This document shows positions 50,567 to 60,711 of a stretch of 64,000 nucleotides of DNA, one piece after another. The notes below the pieces were generated by a model. The model ran no database searches, had not been told where the DNA came from, and saw only the letters and a program-made list of their open reading frames with translations. The stretch comes from Cellulosimicrobium cellulans. Lineage in GTDB: Bacteria; Actinomycetota; Actinomycetes; Actinomycetales; Cellulomonadaceae. Location of the stretch: the NCBI RefSeq assembly GCF_016907755.1, contig NZ_JAFBCN010000001.1:3286001-3350000 (forward strand), written 5' to 3'. Position 1 is the first letter of the stretch; the number at the start of each line of letters is the position of its first letter. Both the position numbers and the translations under genes were made by a program.

Positions 50567-52171
50567 TCACAGCTCCTCGAGGGTGCGGGTCCGGCGGAAG
50601 CCGAGCCACGAGATCAGTCCGACGATGACGAAGATGAGCAGCGAGACCGCGCTCGCGAGCCCGTACTGCTTGATGCCCGAGTCGAACGCCACGGAGTAGA
50701 CCATCGAGATGAGGATGTCCGTCGACCCGACGAGGATCGGCGAACCCTCGAAGTTCGGCCCGCCGCCCGTGAGCATGTAGATGAGCGTGAAGTTGTTGAA
50801 GTTGAAGGCGAACGACGAGATGAGCAGCGGCGCGACCGAGATCATCAGCAGCGGCAGCACGATCGAGCGCACCGTGCGCCAGCGGCTCGCGCCGTCCATG
50901 CGGGCCGACTCCAGGACGTCCGAGGGGATCGACTGGAGCGCACCCGTGCAGATGAGGAACATGTACGGGAAGCCGAGCCACAGGTTGACGCCGAGGACGG
51001 AGAGCTTCGCGAGCCACGGGTCGGTGAGCCACGGGATCTCGGCGCCGCCGAGCAGGACCTCGTTGACGAACCCGAACCGCTCGTTGAGCATGCCCTTCCA
51101 CACGAGCGCCGCGAGGAAGCCCGGGAACGCGTACGGGAGGATGAGGAGCGCCCGGTACACCTTGCGACCGCGCACACGGGGGTCGTTGAAGGTCATCGCG
51201 AGGAAGAGCCCGAGCACGAACGTCGATGCGACGGACACGAACGCGAAGACGAAGGTCCACACGAGGATCTGCAGGAACGGCCCGGAGACGCGGTCGTCGG
51301 TGAAGATCTTGGTGAAGTTCTCGAACCCGACGCCGACGCGCCAGCCCGGCGTGAGCGCCTCACCCTCGGCGGAGACGAAGCTCCCGCGGTCGTCGGGCGT
51401 GTAGGTCGTGCCCGTCTCGGTGTTCGTGAAGGTGTCGGTGGCCTCGTCGTACTGCAGCACGGGGAGGAAGACGTAGGAGACGGAGCCGTCCTGCGTCCGC
51501 AGGCCGCCGTCCGCCGGGTCGTCGGAGACCGGCACGCGCAGCTGCGTGATCTCACCCGACCGGGCGGCGATCTGCGCGAAGTCGAGGACCTCGTAACCGT
51601 CGACCGCCACGACGCGGTCACCCTCGGCCTCGCCGTCCGCGGGTGCGAGCGGGGTCTCGGCGTCGCCGACCTCGACCTCGCCGTCGCGCACGACGGCGAA
51701 CGCGAGATCGTCCCCGGACGTCACCACGGTGAGGGGGTACGCCTCCGAGCCCTCGACGCGCCGCTCGTTCTGCGCGGAGATCGCCTCGATGGCGTCGGTC
51801 TTCGTCGAGTTGTGACCGTCGCCGTAGTTCGTGAAGGCGACGTAGCCCGTGTAGACCATGACGAAGAGCTGGTACACGAGCAGGAGCAGCAGGCCCGGGT
51901 AGAGGTACTTCGCCGGCACCATCCGGCGCGAGAAGTACACCCAGTCGGCGACGGCGACCGCGGCGACGAGCACCGCGACGATGCCCCACGAACCCACGGC
52001 GGCCGCCGTCCACACCCCGTACAGGCCGAGGGCGTTGACGAGGGCCATGAGGACGAGCTTCACCCAGAACCCCGGGCTCATCTGCCGCGCGTGCGACTCG
52101 TTCCGTGGCGCGTCGTCGACCCCTGTGCCCGTCGGGCTGGTCGGCCTCGGCGCCGTGTCCTGCTTGCTCAT
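50567..52171 (-). CDS. malF: Maltose/maltodextrin ABC transporter permease MalF
   Basis: A 534-residue permease. Transmembrane segments near 35-110 are followed by a large extracytoplasmic loop (about 115-265; ISAQNERRVEGSEAYPLTVV, LQYDEATDTFTNTETGTTYT) comparable to the P2 loop of E. coli MalF that contacts the binding protein. The C-terminal part has the EAA loop LESARMDGASRWRTVRSIVL. ATG 52171 follows GGAGAGAGCGCA; the longer frame to 52252 is rejected. A hairpin between malE and this gene (52252-52282) should lower its expression relative to malE. Confidence 0.92.
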   Translation of the reverse strand: MSKQDTAPRPTSPTGTGVDDAPRNESHARQMSPGFWVKLVLMALVNALGLYGVWTAAAVGSWGIVAVLVAAVAVADWVYFSRRMVPAKYLYPGLLLLLVYQLFVMVYTGYVAFTNYGDGHNSTKTDAIEAISAQNERRVEGSEAYPLTVVTSGDDLAFAVVRDGEVEVGDAETPLAPADGEAEGDRVVAVDGYEVLDFAQIAARSGEITQLRVPVSDDPADGGLRTQDGSVSYVFLPVLQYDEATDTFTNTETGTTYTPDDRGSFVSAEGEALTPGWRVGVGFENFTKIFTDDRVSGPFLQILVWTFVFAFVSVASTFVLGLFLAMTFNDPRVRGRKVYRALLILPYAFPGFLAALVWKGMLNERFGFVNEVLLGGAEIPWLTDPWLAKLSVLGVNLWLGFPYMFLICTGALQSIPSDVLESARMDGASRWRTVRSIVLPLLMISVAPLLISSFAFNFNNFTLIYMLTGGGPNFEGSPILVGSTDILISMVYSVAFDSGIKQYGLASAVSLLIFVIVGLISWLGFRRTRTLEEL

Positions 52172-52251
52172 TGCGCTCTCTCCGGTCTCTGGCGGCCGTC
52201 GGTGGCCGTCCTGCGCGGCGCCGCGGGATCGCGTTCCCGTGACGCGTGGCA

Positions 52252-52282
52252 CGAGGCCCCGCCCACGACGGGCGGGGCCTCG
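52252..52282 (-). terminator. Intercistronic hairpin between malE and malF
   Basis: CGAGGCCCCGCCC (52252-52264) pairs perfectly with GGGCGGGGCCTCG (52270-52282), loop ACGAC. It starts 17 bases after the malE stop in the direction of transcription and 81 bases before malF. Such stems let the binding protein be made in excess over the permeases. Confidence 0.75.
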
Positions 52283-52299
52283 CTACGACGCTGCGGGGA

Positions 52300-53529
52300 T
52301 CAGCCCGCGTCGATCGCCGACTGGATGTTGTCGACCATCGTCTGCCACGCGGCAGCCGGGTCGGCGGCCTGGCCGGAGATGATCTGGACCTCGGTGACGC
52401 CCCAGAACTGCCAGACCGAGCCCATCTCGGGGATCGACGGCATCGGCGCGGTGCCGGCGGCCTCCGCGAACTGGGTCATGATCGGGTCGGTGATCATCTC
52501 GGCCGCGGCGGTGAGGGCCGGGGCGCGGCCGCCCGCCTGGGCGAGCTCGAGCTGGACGTCCTGCGTGCCGAGGAAGTTCACGACGAACTCGTTCGCCAGG
52601 ACCGCGTTCTGCGTCTTGGCGCTGATGAACGCACCCTGCACGCCGACGAACGGCATCGCGGGCTCGCCGCCCGCGCTCGGGACCGGGAGGACGGAGATGT
52701 CCATGCCGGCGTCGGTGAACTCCGTCGCGTACCAGGGACCGGTCACGATGTACGGCGACTGGCCGTCGAGGAACGCCTGCTTGGCCTTCTCGCCGTCGAT
52801 CGCCGGGTCGAGCACCTTCTCGGCGCCGAGCTTGGCGAGGTAGTTCGCGAACGCGGTGCCCTGCTCGCCACCCAGGCCGAGCTCGGTGCTGTAGGAGCCG
52901 TCCTCGTTCTGGACGAAGACCGGGGCGCCGAACGACGTCTGCAGCGGGTACAGGTGGTACGCGTCGCCCTCGTCGCCCTGCTGGATGATGATCGGGTACT
53001 GCGCGCCGGTCGTCGCGTTCTGCGCGACGAGCTCGTCGAACGTCGCGGGCGTCTCGCTCGCGAGCTGGTTGTTGCGGACCAGCGCGATGTTCTCGACCGC
53101 GTACGGCACGCCGTAGACGGCGCCGTCGTAGGTGAACGCCGAGACGGAGACGTCGGAGAACTCGGCGGCCTTGTCGCCGAGCTCGACGGGCTGGACGACG
53201 CCGTTCGTCACGAACTCGCCGGTCCAGTCGTGCGCGCCGATGACGACGTCGGGGCCCTTGCCCGTCGGCACCTGCTGGACGAACTCCTCGCGGATGTCGC
53301 CCGAGGCCTTCTGGACGAGCTTGACGTCGACGCCCTTCTCCTCCTTGAACTGGGCGGCCAGCTCCTTGAAGACGTCGATGCGGGTCTCGTCGACCCACAC
53401 GGTGAGAGAGCCGGTCGACGAGGTCTCCTCCGGCTCCGTGGTGCTGTCGTCGCCGCTGTCGCCGGACGAGCAGGCGGCGAGCGCCAGCGTCGTGGTCAGC
53501 GCGGCGGCAAGAAGGATGCTCCGTCGCAT
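52300..53529 (-). CDS. malE: Maltose/maltodextrin-binding lipoprotein MalE
   Basis: A 409-residue solute-binding lipoprotein. The signal peptide ends in the lipobox LALAAC (Cys20), and a Ser/Asp/Glu-rich linker follows. The mature domain resembles maltose-binding proteins: GSLTVWVDETRIDVFKELAA, VPTGKGPDVVIGAHDWTGEF, YGVPYAVENIALVRNNQLA, PYIVTGPWYATEF and KTQNAVLANEFVVNFLGTQD. ATG 53529 is the first codon of MRRSILLAAAL. It is the first gene of the malEFG-GH13 operon; two LacI-type operators lie at 53629-53666 upstream. Confidence 0.92.
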   Translation of the reverse strand: MRRSILLAAALTTTLALAACSSGDSGDDSTTEPEETSSTGSLTVWVDETRIDVFKELAAQFKEEKGVDVKLVQKASGDIREEFVQQVPTGKGPDVVIGAHDWTGEFVTNGVVQPVELGDKAAEFSDVSVSAFTYDGAVYGVPYAVENIALVRNNQLASETPATFDELVAQNATTGAQYPIIIQQGDEGDAYHLYPLQTSFGAPVFVQNEDGSYSTELGLGGEQGTAFANYLAKLGAEKVLDPAIDGEKAKQAFLDGQSPYIVTGPWYATEFTDAGMDISVLPVPSAGGEPAMPFVGVQGAFISAKTQNAVLANEFVVNFLGTQDVQLELAQAGGRAPALTAAAEMITDPIMTQFAEAAGTAPMPSIPEMGSVWQFWGVTEVQIISGQAADPAAAWQTMVDNIQSAIDAG

Positions 53530-53628
53530 CGGGTCACTCCAAGCGTGTGGTGAGGGGTGGTGGTCCGACTGACCGAGGGGTCGTGCCGGGCCCTGATGCG
53601 ACGACGGTAGAGCGCGAGGTGGCACAGA

Positions 53629-53642
53629 TGCAAGTCGTTGCG
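53629..53642. promoter_or_regulatory. LacI-type operator O1 (TGCAAGTCGTTGCG)
   Basis: TGCAA-GTCG-TTGCG is a 14-base palindrome with one mismatch in the outer base pair. It lies 100 bases upstream of malE and 24 bases (centre to centre) from O2, about two helix turns, in the divergent malE/lacI promoter region. Likely bound by the LacI regulator encoded at 53770. Confidence 0.7.
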
Positions 53643-53652
53643 GTAACTTTCA

Positions 53653-53666
53653 TGCAACGCTTTGCA
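53653..53666. promoter_or_regulatory. LacI-type operator O2 (TGCAACGCTTTGCA)
   Basis: TGCAA-CGCT-TTGCA has perfect five-base arms and the CG-containing centre typical of LacI/GalR operators. With O1 it occupies the 240-base gap between malE and the regulator gene, so it can control both. Confidence 0.75.
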
Positions 53667-53769
53667 GGGCGCCGTCCGGCGCCCACCCGCCTCCCCGGCC
53701 GACGAGTTCGCGCGCCTCCGCACGGAGATTCGCGGCTCGCCGGTCGGACGACCAGGACGAGGAGGTCCG

Positions 53770-54828
53770 GTGTCCCCTACGCTTCCCCATGTGCGCACCC
53801 GTCTCAGCGATCTCGCCGCCCAGGCCGGCGTCTCCACCGCGACGGTCTCGCGCGTCCTGAACGGGAAGCCCGGCGTCGCGAGCGAGACCCGCCAGGCGGT
53901 CCTCGCCGCTCTCGACGTGCTGGGCTACGAACGCCCCTCGACGCTGCGCACCCGCTCGGCCGGCCTCGTCGGCCTCGTCGTCCCGGAGCTGACGAACCCC
54001 GTCTTCCCGGCGTTCGCCCAGACCATCGAGTCGGTGCTGTCGGAGCACGGGTACACCCCGCTGCTGTGCACGCAGTCGCCCGGCGGCACGACCGAGGACG
54101 ACTACGTCGACATGCTCATGGACCACGCGGTCGACGGCATCGTGTTCGTCTCCGGCCTGCACGCCGACACCCAGGCGAGTCACGAGCGCTACGAGCGACT
54201 GCGCAGCCGCGGCATCCCGATCGTGCTGGTCAACGGGTTCGCCGAGGGCATCGACGCGCCGTTCGTCTCGCCCGACGACGTCGCGAGCGTCGAGCTGTCG
54301 GTGCGCCACCTCGTCTCGCTCGGGCACCGCAGCGTCGGGCTCGCGATCGGTCCCGACCGGTTCGTCCCCGCCCGGCGCAAGCTCGCGAGCTTCGCCGACT
54401 CGCTCGTGCGCCACGGCCTCGTGACCGACGCGTCCGAGGCGGCGCAGCACGTCGTCGTCACGCTGTACACCGTCGAGGGCGGGCAGGCGGCGGGCGGCGA
54501 GCTCATCGACTCCGGCCACACCGCGATCGTCTGCGGCTCCGACCTCATGGCGCTCGGCGCGATCCGCGCAGCCCGCTCGCGCGGCCTGCGGGTGCCCCAG
54601 GACGTCTCGGTCGTGGGCTACGACGACTCGCCGCTCATCGCCTTCACCGACCCGCCGCTCACCACGGTGCGCCAGCCCGTGAACGCGATGGCGCACGCCG
54701 CCGTCAGCGCGCTGCTCACCGAGATCGAGGGCGAGCGCGCCCCGCGCACCGAGCTGCTGTTCCAGCCGGAGCTCATCGTCCGCGACTCCACGGGCGCCGC
54801 TCCCGCGACGGGTTCGCCCACCGCCTGA
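53770..54828 (+). CDS. malR: LacI-family repressor of the maltodextrin regulon
   Basis: A 352-residue regulator. The N-terminal helix-turn-helix and hinge read TRLSDLAAQAGVSTATVSRV (about 9-28) then LNGKPGVASETR. The sugar-binding core follows: LVGLVVPELTNPVFPAFAQ, DGIVFVSGLHAD, HRSVGLAIGPDRFVPARRKL, AIVCGSDLMALGAIRAARSR and VPQDVSVVGYDDSPLIAF. GTG 53770 follows GGAGG at 53761-53765. The gene is divergent from malE across two operators and in line with the GH13 gene at 55011, preceded by a third operator. It therefore probably represses the whole cluster in the absence of maltodextrin; the inducer is an inference. Confidence 0.88.
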   Translation: MSPTLPHVRTRLSDLAAQAGVSTATVSRVLNGKPGVASETRQAVLAALDVLGYERPSTLRTRSAGLVGLVVPELTNPVFPAFAQTIESVLSEHGYTPLLCTQSPGGTTEDDYVDMLMDHAVDGIVFVSGLHADTQASHERYERLRSRGIPIVLVNGFAEGIDAPFVSPDDVASVELSVRHLVSLGHRSVGLAIGPDRFVPARRKLASFADSLVRHGLVTDASEAAQHVVVTLYTVEGGQAAGGELIDSGHTAIVCGSDLMALGAIRAARSRGLRVPQDVSVVGYDDSPLIAFTDPPLTTVRQPVNAMAHAAVSALLTEIEGERAPRTELLFQPELIVRDSTGAAPATGSPTA

Positions 54829-54904
54829 CGGCAGCACGACGCACGCCACGGCGTCGACGACCCACCCCGCCGGCCCGCCGGACCGGGCGCCGTCGTCCCG
54901 CCAC

Positions 54905-54918
54905 CGCAAGCGCTTACA
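54905..54918. promoter_or_regulatory. LacI-type operator O3 (CGCAAGCGCTTACA)
   Basis: CGCAAGCGCTTACA contains the perfect centre AAGCGCTT and resembles O1 and O2 (GCAA ... TT-C-A). It is 93 bases before the GH13 start at 55011, in the 182-base gap after the regulator gene, and should place the glucosidase under the same repressor. Confidence 0.7.
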
Positions 54919-55010
54919 CTCGATGGAGGGTCGGCGTCACCCCCGCTCCGCCTGCGAGTGAATCCCCCCTGAAGAACCCCGACACCCCGCACGTGAGGAC
55001 CGACAGCTCG

Positions 55011-56840
<1,830 letters not shown>

Positions 56841-56855
56841 CGGGCGTCACCACGG

Positions 56856-56888
56856 CGGCCGGGCCCCGCGGGAGCGGGCGCCCGGCCG
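56856..56888. terminator. Terminator-like hairpin after the GH13 glucosidase gene
   Basis: CGGCCGGGC (56856-56864) pairs with GCCCGGCCG (56880-56888) with further pairing inside the loop. It lies between convergent stops at 56840 and 56889 and may serve both strands. Confidence 0.5.
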
Positions 56889-58250
56889 TCAGTCCGTCCG
56901 GCGCACGACCACGTCGACGGCCCTCGCGCCGGCCACGGACCCGCCCAGGAAGCCCCGCTCCCGCAGCCGCTCCTCCGCCGCGAGGAGCGCGAGGTCCTGG
57001 CTGGCCGCGACGGAGGCGCCATAGCCCTGGTGCGCGTGGTTGGCCGCCACGTCCCACCAGTCGCCCGGGCTCGGGAGCGTGACGGTGACGTGCTGCGGGC
57101 TGCGGTCGACGACGCCCGGCAGGCCGGGCAGGACCGGGACGTCCGGCCGGCCGGGGCTCGGGACGTACAGCGCACCTTCCAGGTCGAGCCGGGGCACCAG
57201 GTCGTTCGCGTGCTGGAGCGCGAGCACCGAGACACGGGGGTCGACGACGACGCCGTCGACGGGCGCCCCGAACGTCACCACGTCCGTCACGGAGAAGCGC
57301 GACACGATCGCCGGGTCGCTCGCGAGCTCGGCGACCGTCAGACCGCCCTGGGAGTGCCCGACGAGCAGGACCTCCGCACCGGGCGGGACGCCCGCGACCC
57401 GCATCGCCAGCTCGACCGCCGCGGTCATGGTCGAGGTCCCGCCGCCGGCCGAGACGAGGTTGCCCGTGAGGTCGACCGGGTTCGCCCCGGCGCGCGGGTC
57501 CCACGGCTGCGTGCCCGGGACGCTCACGATCACGCGGGGCCCGGAGGGGGTGTCGAGAGTCGTCAGGCGTACGACGCCGTCCCCGGCACCGTACGCGTCC
57601 GTCACGCCGCCGATCAGGTCCTCCACCGCTGTGGGCACCCGGACCTCGCCGCGCGGCAAGACGGCCGGGTCGCCCACGGACGGGTCGCCGTCGTCGAAGA
57701 GGTTGGTGGCGTGACCGGTCAGCGTGGTGGCGAGCGCGCCGCCGAGCGCGCCCCAGAGCCTGAGCTGCGAGGCGACCACCGCCGACGTCCGGGGCCAGCT
57801 CCCCTCGAGCACCGAGCCGCCCGTCGCGTCCCAGAGCTGGTCGACGGACTCGCCCACGTTGAGCCAGTCGTCGACCGCCGCGTCCCACCAGCCGGCAGCG
57901 CCGGGCGGTGCCGCGCGCGGCGCGCGGTCCTCCGTGGGGACGGCAGGACCCTCCGCGCGCGGGACGTCGTCGGGCGGTCCGCCCGGCGCCGACGCGGCCT
58001 CCTGCGCGTCCGCGTCCCCCCGGACGCCGCGCGAGGCGTCCCGCAGCGTCGCGGCGGCCCGCCCGATCAACGGCGCGAGCTCACCGCTCCACCGCGAACG
58101 GAACGCGTCCATGTCCGGCCCGAGACCGAACGACCCCGCCAGGCGGGCGTCGAGCTGCGTCCTCGTGTCCTCCAGGAGCCTCGCGCCGTCGTCGAGCGCG
58201 GCGGCGAGACGGCGCACGGCCGTGACGTCCATCCCCCACGTCGTGCTCAT
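56889..58250 (-). CDS. WXG100-like domain fused to a lipase-type alpha/beta-hydrolase
   Basis: A 453-residue protein. Residues ~1-95 look like a WXG100/ESX-type helical hairpin (VTAVRRLAAALDDGARLLED, DAFRSRWSGELAPLIGRAAA with an S-R-W-S-G turn). After a Pro/Ala-rich linker comes an alpha/beta-hydrolase: nucleophile elbow LLVGHSQGGLTVAEL, Asp in HANDLVPRLD and a His in the ANHAHQGYG region. ESX-fold fusions to hydrolases are often exported effectors or cell-wall enzymes in actinobacteria. ATG 58250 follows GAGGAGG. No Sec signal is present, consistent with type VII export. The motif GATGTG-N8-CACATC lies 50-70 bases upstream. Confidence 0.72.
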   Translation of the reverse strand: MSTTWGMDVTAVRRLAAALDDGARLLEDTRTQLDARLAGSFGLGPDMDAFRSRWSGELAPLIGRAAATLRDASRGVRGDADAQEAASAPGGPPDDVPRAEGPAVPTEDRAPRAAPPGAAGWWDAAVDDWLNVGESVDQLWDATGGSVLEGSWPRTSAVVASQLRLWGALGGALATTLTGHATNLFDDGDPSVGDPAVLPRGEVRVPTAVEDLIGGVTDAYGAGDGVVRLTTLDTPSGPRVIVSVPGTQPWDPRAGANPVDLTGNLVSAGGGTSTMTAAVELAMRVAGVPPGAEVLLVGHSQGGLTVAELASDPAIVSRFSVTDVVTFGAPVDGVVVDPRVSVLALQHANDLVPRLDLEGALYVPSPGRPDVPVLPGLPGVVDRSPQHVTVTLPSPGDWWDVAANHAHQGYGASVAASQDLALLAAEERLRERGFLGGSVAGARAVDVVVRRTD

Positions 58251-58299
58251 CGGCCTCCTCCGGGGAGCGGCGCCGCGCCGGGCAGGCCCTCGCCGTGCT

Positions 58300-58319
58300 G
58301 ATGTGACGTCGGCCACATC
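58300..58319. promoter_or_regulatory. GATGTG-N8-CACATC motif upstream of the WXG100/lipase gene
   Basis: GATGTG (58300-58305) and CACATC (58314-58319) with an eight-base spacer, 50 bases upstream of the ATG at 58250. The same arms and spacing occur at 31037-31056 before the surface-protein gene. Both genes encode cell-surface or exported proteins, so a shared regulator is possible. Confidence 0.5.
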
Positions 58320-58370
58320 GCTCGGGACGCTAGCAGCGCCCCGGCGGCAGTGACATGGAGAGGACTCCCC

Positions 58371-59051
58371 TCACGCCCGGGCGACCCCCGAGGCGAACGC
58401 GGCCCGCACGACCTCCGCGGCGAACGCCGCGTCGTCGCCGTAGTCCGGGGAGCACACCACGACGCCCGGGCCGACGAGCCGCCACCAGGGTCCCGCCACG
58501 GCGACGACGAGCACGGCGCCGCGCACCGCCCCGGCCCCGACGCCGTGAGCGCGTGCCACGTCCGCGGCGAGCACGGCCAGCTCACGGTGGTCGTCCGGAG
58601 TCACCCGTCGAGGCAGCGCCCCCGCGGGGGCCGCCTCGCGCCCCGAGAGATCGCGGCGCGCGTCGGGGAAGAGGGCCGCGACGGCGGCACGCAGCGCGGG
58701 GACGTCGCCGAGCGCGGCGAAGCCGGGCGGGGCGCCGATCGCCTCGTGCACGACGCCGCGCTCGCGCACCCACGCGAGGAACGGACCCGCACCCGCGGGC
58801 GCCTCCACGAGGTGGCCCTCGCCGGCGAACGCGACGGCGGCACGCCACCACACGGCCCAGCGGCCGGCGGCCGCCGCGCGCTCGTCGTCCGCCAGCAGAC
58901 CCGACCGGTCCGGCGGCCGCGGGACCGCACGGGGAGGGACGTCGTCGCCCGGGGCGACGAGCCCGAGCGCGTCACGGAACCAGAGCAGGAGGTCGAGGTC
59001 GTGACCGTCCGTCGCGGACAGGCGCCACGACGGCTCGCCCGCACGCTGCAT
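58371..59051 (-). CDS. Hypothetical protein
   Basis: A 226-residue, alanine-rich soluble protein: WRLSATDGHDLDLLLWFRDA, DDERAAAAGRWAVWWRAAVA, EAPAGAGPFLAWVRERGVVH, VTPDDHRELAVLAADVARAH and the ending VVVCSPDYGDDAAFAAEVVR. Tryptophan-rich alternation suggests a small alpha/beta domain; no motif or family is recognised. It lies on the same strand between the WXG100/lipase gene and dus, 33 bases after the dus stop, so it may be co-transcribed with dus. Start at 59051 (ATG) is uncertain. Confidence 0.6.
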   Translation of the reverse strand: MQRAGEPSWRLSATDGHDLDLLLWFRDALGLVAPGDDVPPRAVPRPPDRSGLLADDERAAAAGRWAVWWRAAVAFAGEGHLVEAPAGAGPFLAWVRERGVVHEAIGAPPGFAALGDVPALRAAVAALFPDARRDLSGREAAPAGALPRRVTPDDHRELAVLAADVARAHGVGAGAVRGAVLVVAVAGPWWRLVGPGVVVCSPDYGDDAAFAAEVVRAAFASGVARA

Positions 59052-59084
59052 CGCCGCGTCCCCCTCTCGCCCGCCGGACCGCCG

Positions 59085-60317
59085 TCAGCCGCCGGAGACG
59101 CTCAGCTCGGCCTCGCGCAGGCGCTCCTCGTGCTCGGCGTCGAGCTCGCGCGAGTCGAGCCAGCCGTAGGGCAGGTGCGGCGTCTTGGGCGACCCGGCGC
59201 GACCGCGCTGGCCCTCGGCGGCCTCGCCGGGGTAGGGCGCGTCCTGGTCGAGCGCGTCGAGGTGCCCGCGCAGCTCGTCGAGCGTCGAGACCATCGCGAG
59301 CGCGCGGCGTGCGTCGCCGCCGACCGCGTAGCCCTTGAGGTACCAGGCCATGTGCTTGCGCAGGTCGCGCATGCCCTTGCCCTCGTCGCCGTCGAAGTAC
59401 TCGATCATGAGCTCGCCGTGGCGGTAGATCGTGTCGGCCACCTCGCGCAGCCCGGGACGCACGCGCTCGGGGCGGCCCGCGAACGCGGCCGCGAGGTCGG
59501 CGAACAGCCACGGCCGCCCCTGGCAGCCGCGGCCGACGACGACGCCGTCGCAGCCCGTCTCCTGCACCATGCGGACGGCGTCCTCGGCGGACCAGATGTC
59601 GCCGTTGCCGAGCACGGGCACTCTCGTCACCGCCTCCTTGAGACGGGCGATCGCGGTCCAGTCGGCGGTGCCGGAGTAGTGCTCGGCGGCCGTGCGCGCG
59701 TGCAGCGCGACCGCGGCGACGCCGAGGCCCTCGGCGATCCGGCCAGCCTCGAGGTAGGTGAGGTGGTCGTCGTCGATGCCCTTGCGCATCTTCACGGTGA
59801 CCGGGACCCCGTACGGGCGCGCCGCCTCGACCGCGCCCCTCACGATCGCCGTGAACAGGTCCCGCTTCCAGGGCAGGGCCGCTCCCCCGCCCTTGCGCGT
59901 CACCTTGGGCACCGGGCAGCCGAAGTTGAGGTCGACGTGGTCGGCGCGGTCCTCGGCGACGATGATGCGCACCGCCTCGCGCACGGTCGCCGGGTCGACG
60001 CCGTACACCTGCGCGGACCGTGGCGTCTCGTCCGCGCCGAACGTCACGATGCGCAGCGCCTCGGTGTTGCGCTCCACGAGCGCGCGGCTCGTCACCATCT
60101 CCGCCACGTAGAGACCGGGGTCGTCGCCGCCGCTCGCGCCGGCCTCACGGCACAGCGTGCGGAAGGCGCGGTTCGTCACGCCCGCCATCGGCGCGAGCAC
60201 GACCGGGGTGTCGACGACGATCGGACCGATCTGCAGCGGCGCGAGCAGCCGACCCGTGCCAGGGTCGGCGGCGGTCGTCGTGCTGAGGACGGTGGCGGGA
60301 GCAGTCACGCGCTCCAT
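59085..60317 (-). CDS. dusB: tRNA-dihydrouridine synthase
   Basis: An FMN-dependent enzyme that reduces uridine to dihydrouridine in the tRNA D-loop. The 410-residue protein has a TIM barrel with VVLAPMAGVTNRAFR (39-53), RIVTFGADETPRSAQVYG, VDLNFGCPVPKVTRKGGGAA with catalytic Cys, PVTVKMRKGIDDDHLTYLEA, LHARTAAEHYSG, VLGNGDIWSAEDAV and GVVVGRGCQGRPWLF. ATG 60317 gives the normal start; upstream frame is non-coding. The C-terminal helical domain ends EERLREAEL. Confidence 0.93.
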   Translation of the reverse strand: MERVTAPATVLSTTTAADPGTGRLLAPLQIGPIVVDTPVVLAPMAGVTNRAFRTLCREAGASGGDDPGLYVAEMVTSRALVERNTEALRIVTFGADETPRSAQVYGVDPATVREAVRIIVAEDRADHVDLNFGCPVPKVTRKGGGAALPWKRDLFTAIVRGAVEAARPYGVPVTVKMRKGIDDDHLTYLEAGRIAEGLGVAAVALHARTAAEHYSGTADWTAIARLKEAVTRVPVLGNGDIWSAEDAVRMVQETGCDGVVVGRGCQGRPWLFADLAAAFAGRPERVRPGLREVADTIYRHGELMIEYFDGDEGKGMRDLRKHMAWYLKGYAVGGDARRALAMVSTLDELRGHLDALDQDAPYPGEAAEGQRGRAGSPKTPHLPYGWLDSRELDAEHEERLREAELSVSGG

Positions 60318-60432
60318 TGTCCCATCCGGTCGGAGCCCCGCGGCGAGCGCCTCTGAGCGAGCGAGTGGACGCGACCCGTGTGACGGTGGGGAGGTCCGGC
60401 AATCCAGGCCGGACACGGACGAAAGGGACGAC

Positions 60433-60591
60433 ATGCCTCTCTGGCTCATCCTGGTCATCGTCGGCGCCGTGCTGCTCATCCTCGGTGTCGCCATCGAAGC
60501 CGCGAAGATCCTCATCTGGATCGGCATCATCGTGCTGGTCGTGAGCCTCGTGGTCGGCCTGCTCAACCGAGCGAAGGGGGCGGCCCGCTAG
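60433..60591 (+). CDS. Small hydrophobic membrane protein
   Basis: A 52-residue protein: MPLWLILVIVGAVLLILGVA, then AAKILIWIGIIVLVVSLVVG and a basic end RAKGAAR. Two adjacent hydrophobic segments make it a hairpin membrane protein of a type common in actinobacteria (often annotated as small stress or phage-shock-like membrane proteins). ATG 60433 follows GAAAGG. It is divergent from dus and convergent with glyS across a strong hairpin. Function unknown. Confidence 0.75.
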   Translation: MPLWLILVIVGAVLLILGVAIEAAKILIWIGIIVLVVSLVVGLLNRAKGAAR

Positions 60592-60631
60592 CGCGAGGCC
60601 GCAGGGGGCGACGCGTCCCGGACGACGCGAC

Positions 60632-60664
60632 GGAGGGGCGGGACCGCGACGGTCCCGCCCCTCC
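60632..60664. terminator. Bidirectional terminator between small membrane protein gene and glyS
   Basis: GGAGGGGCGGGACC (60632-60645) pairs perfectly with GGTCCCGCCCCTCC (60651-60664) around GCGAC, between convergent stops at 60591 and 60712. Confidence 0.8.
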
Positions 60665-60711
60665 TGCGTGCCCGGCGCGCGGACGCTCCCGGCGCGCGAC
60701 CGGAAAGGCGG

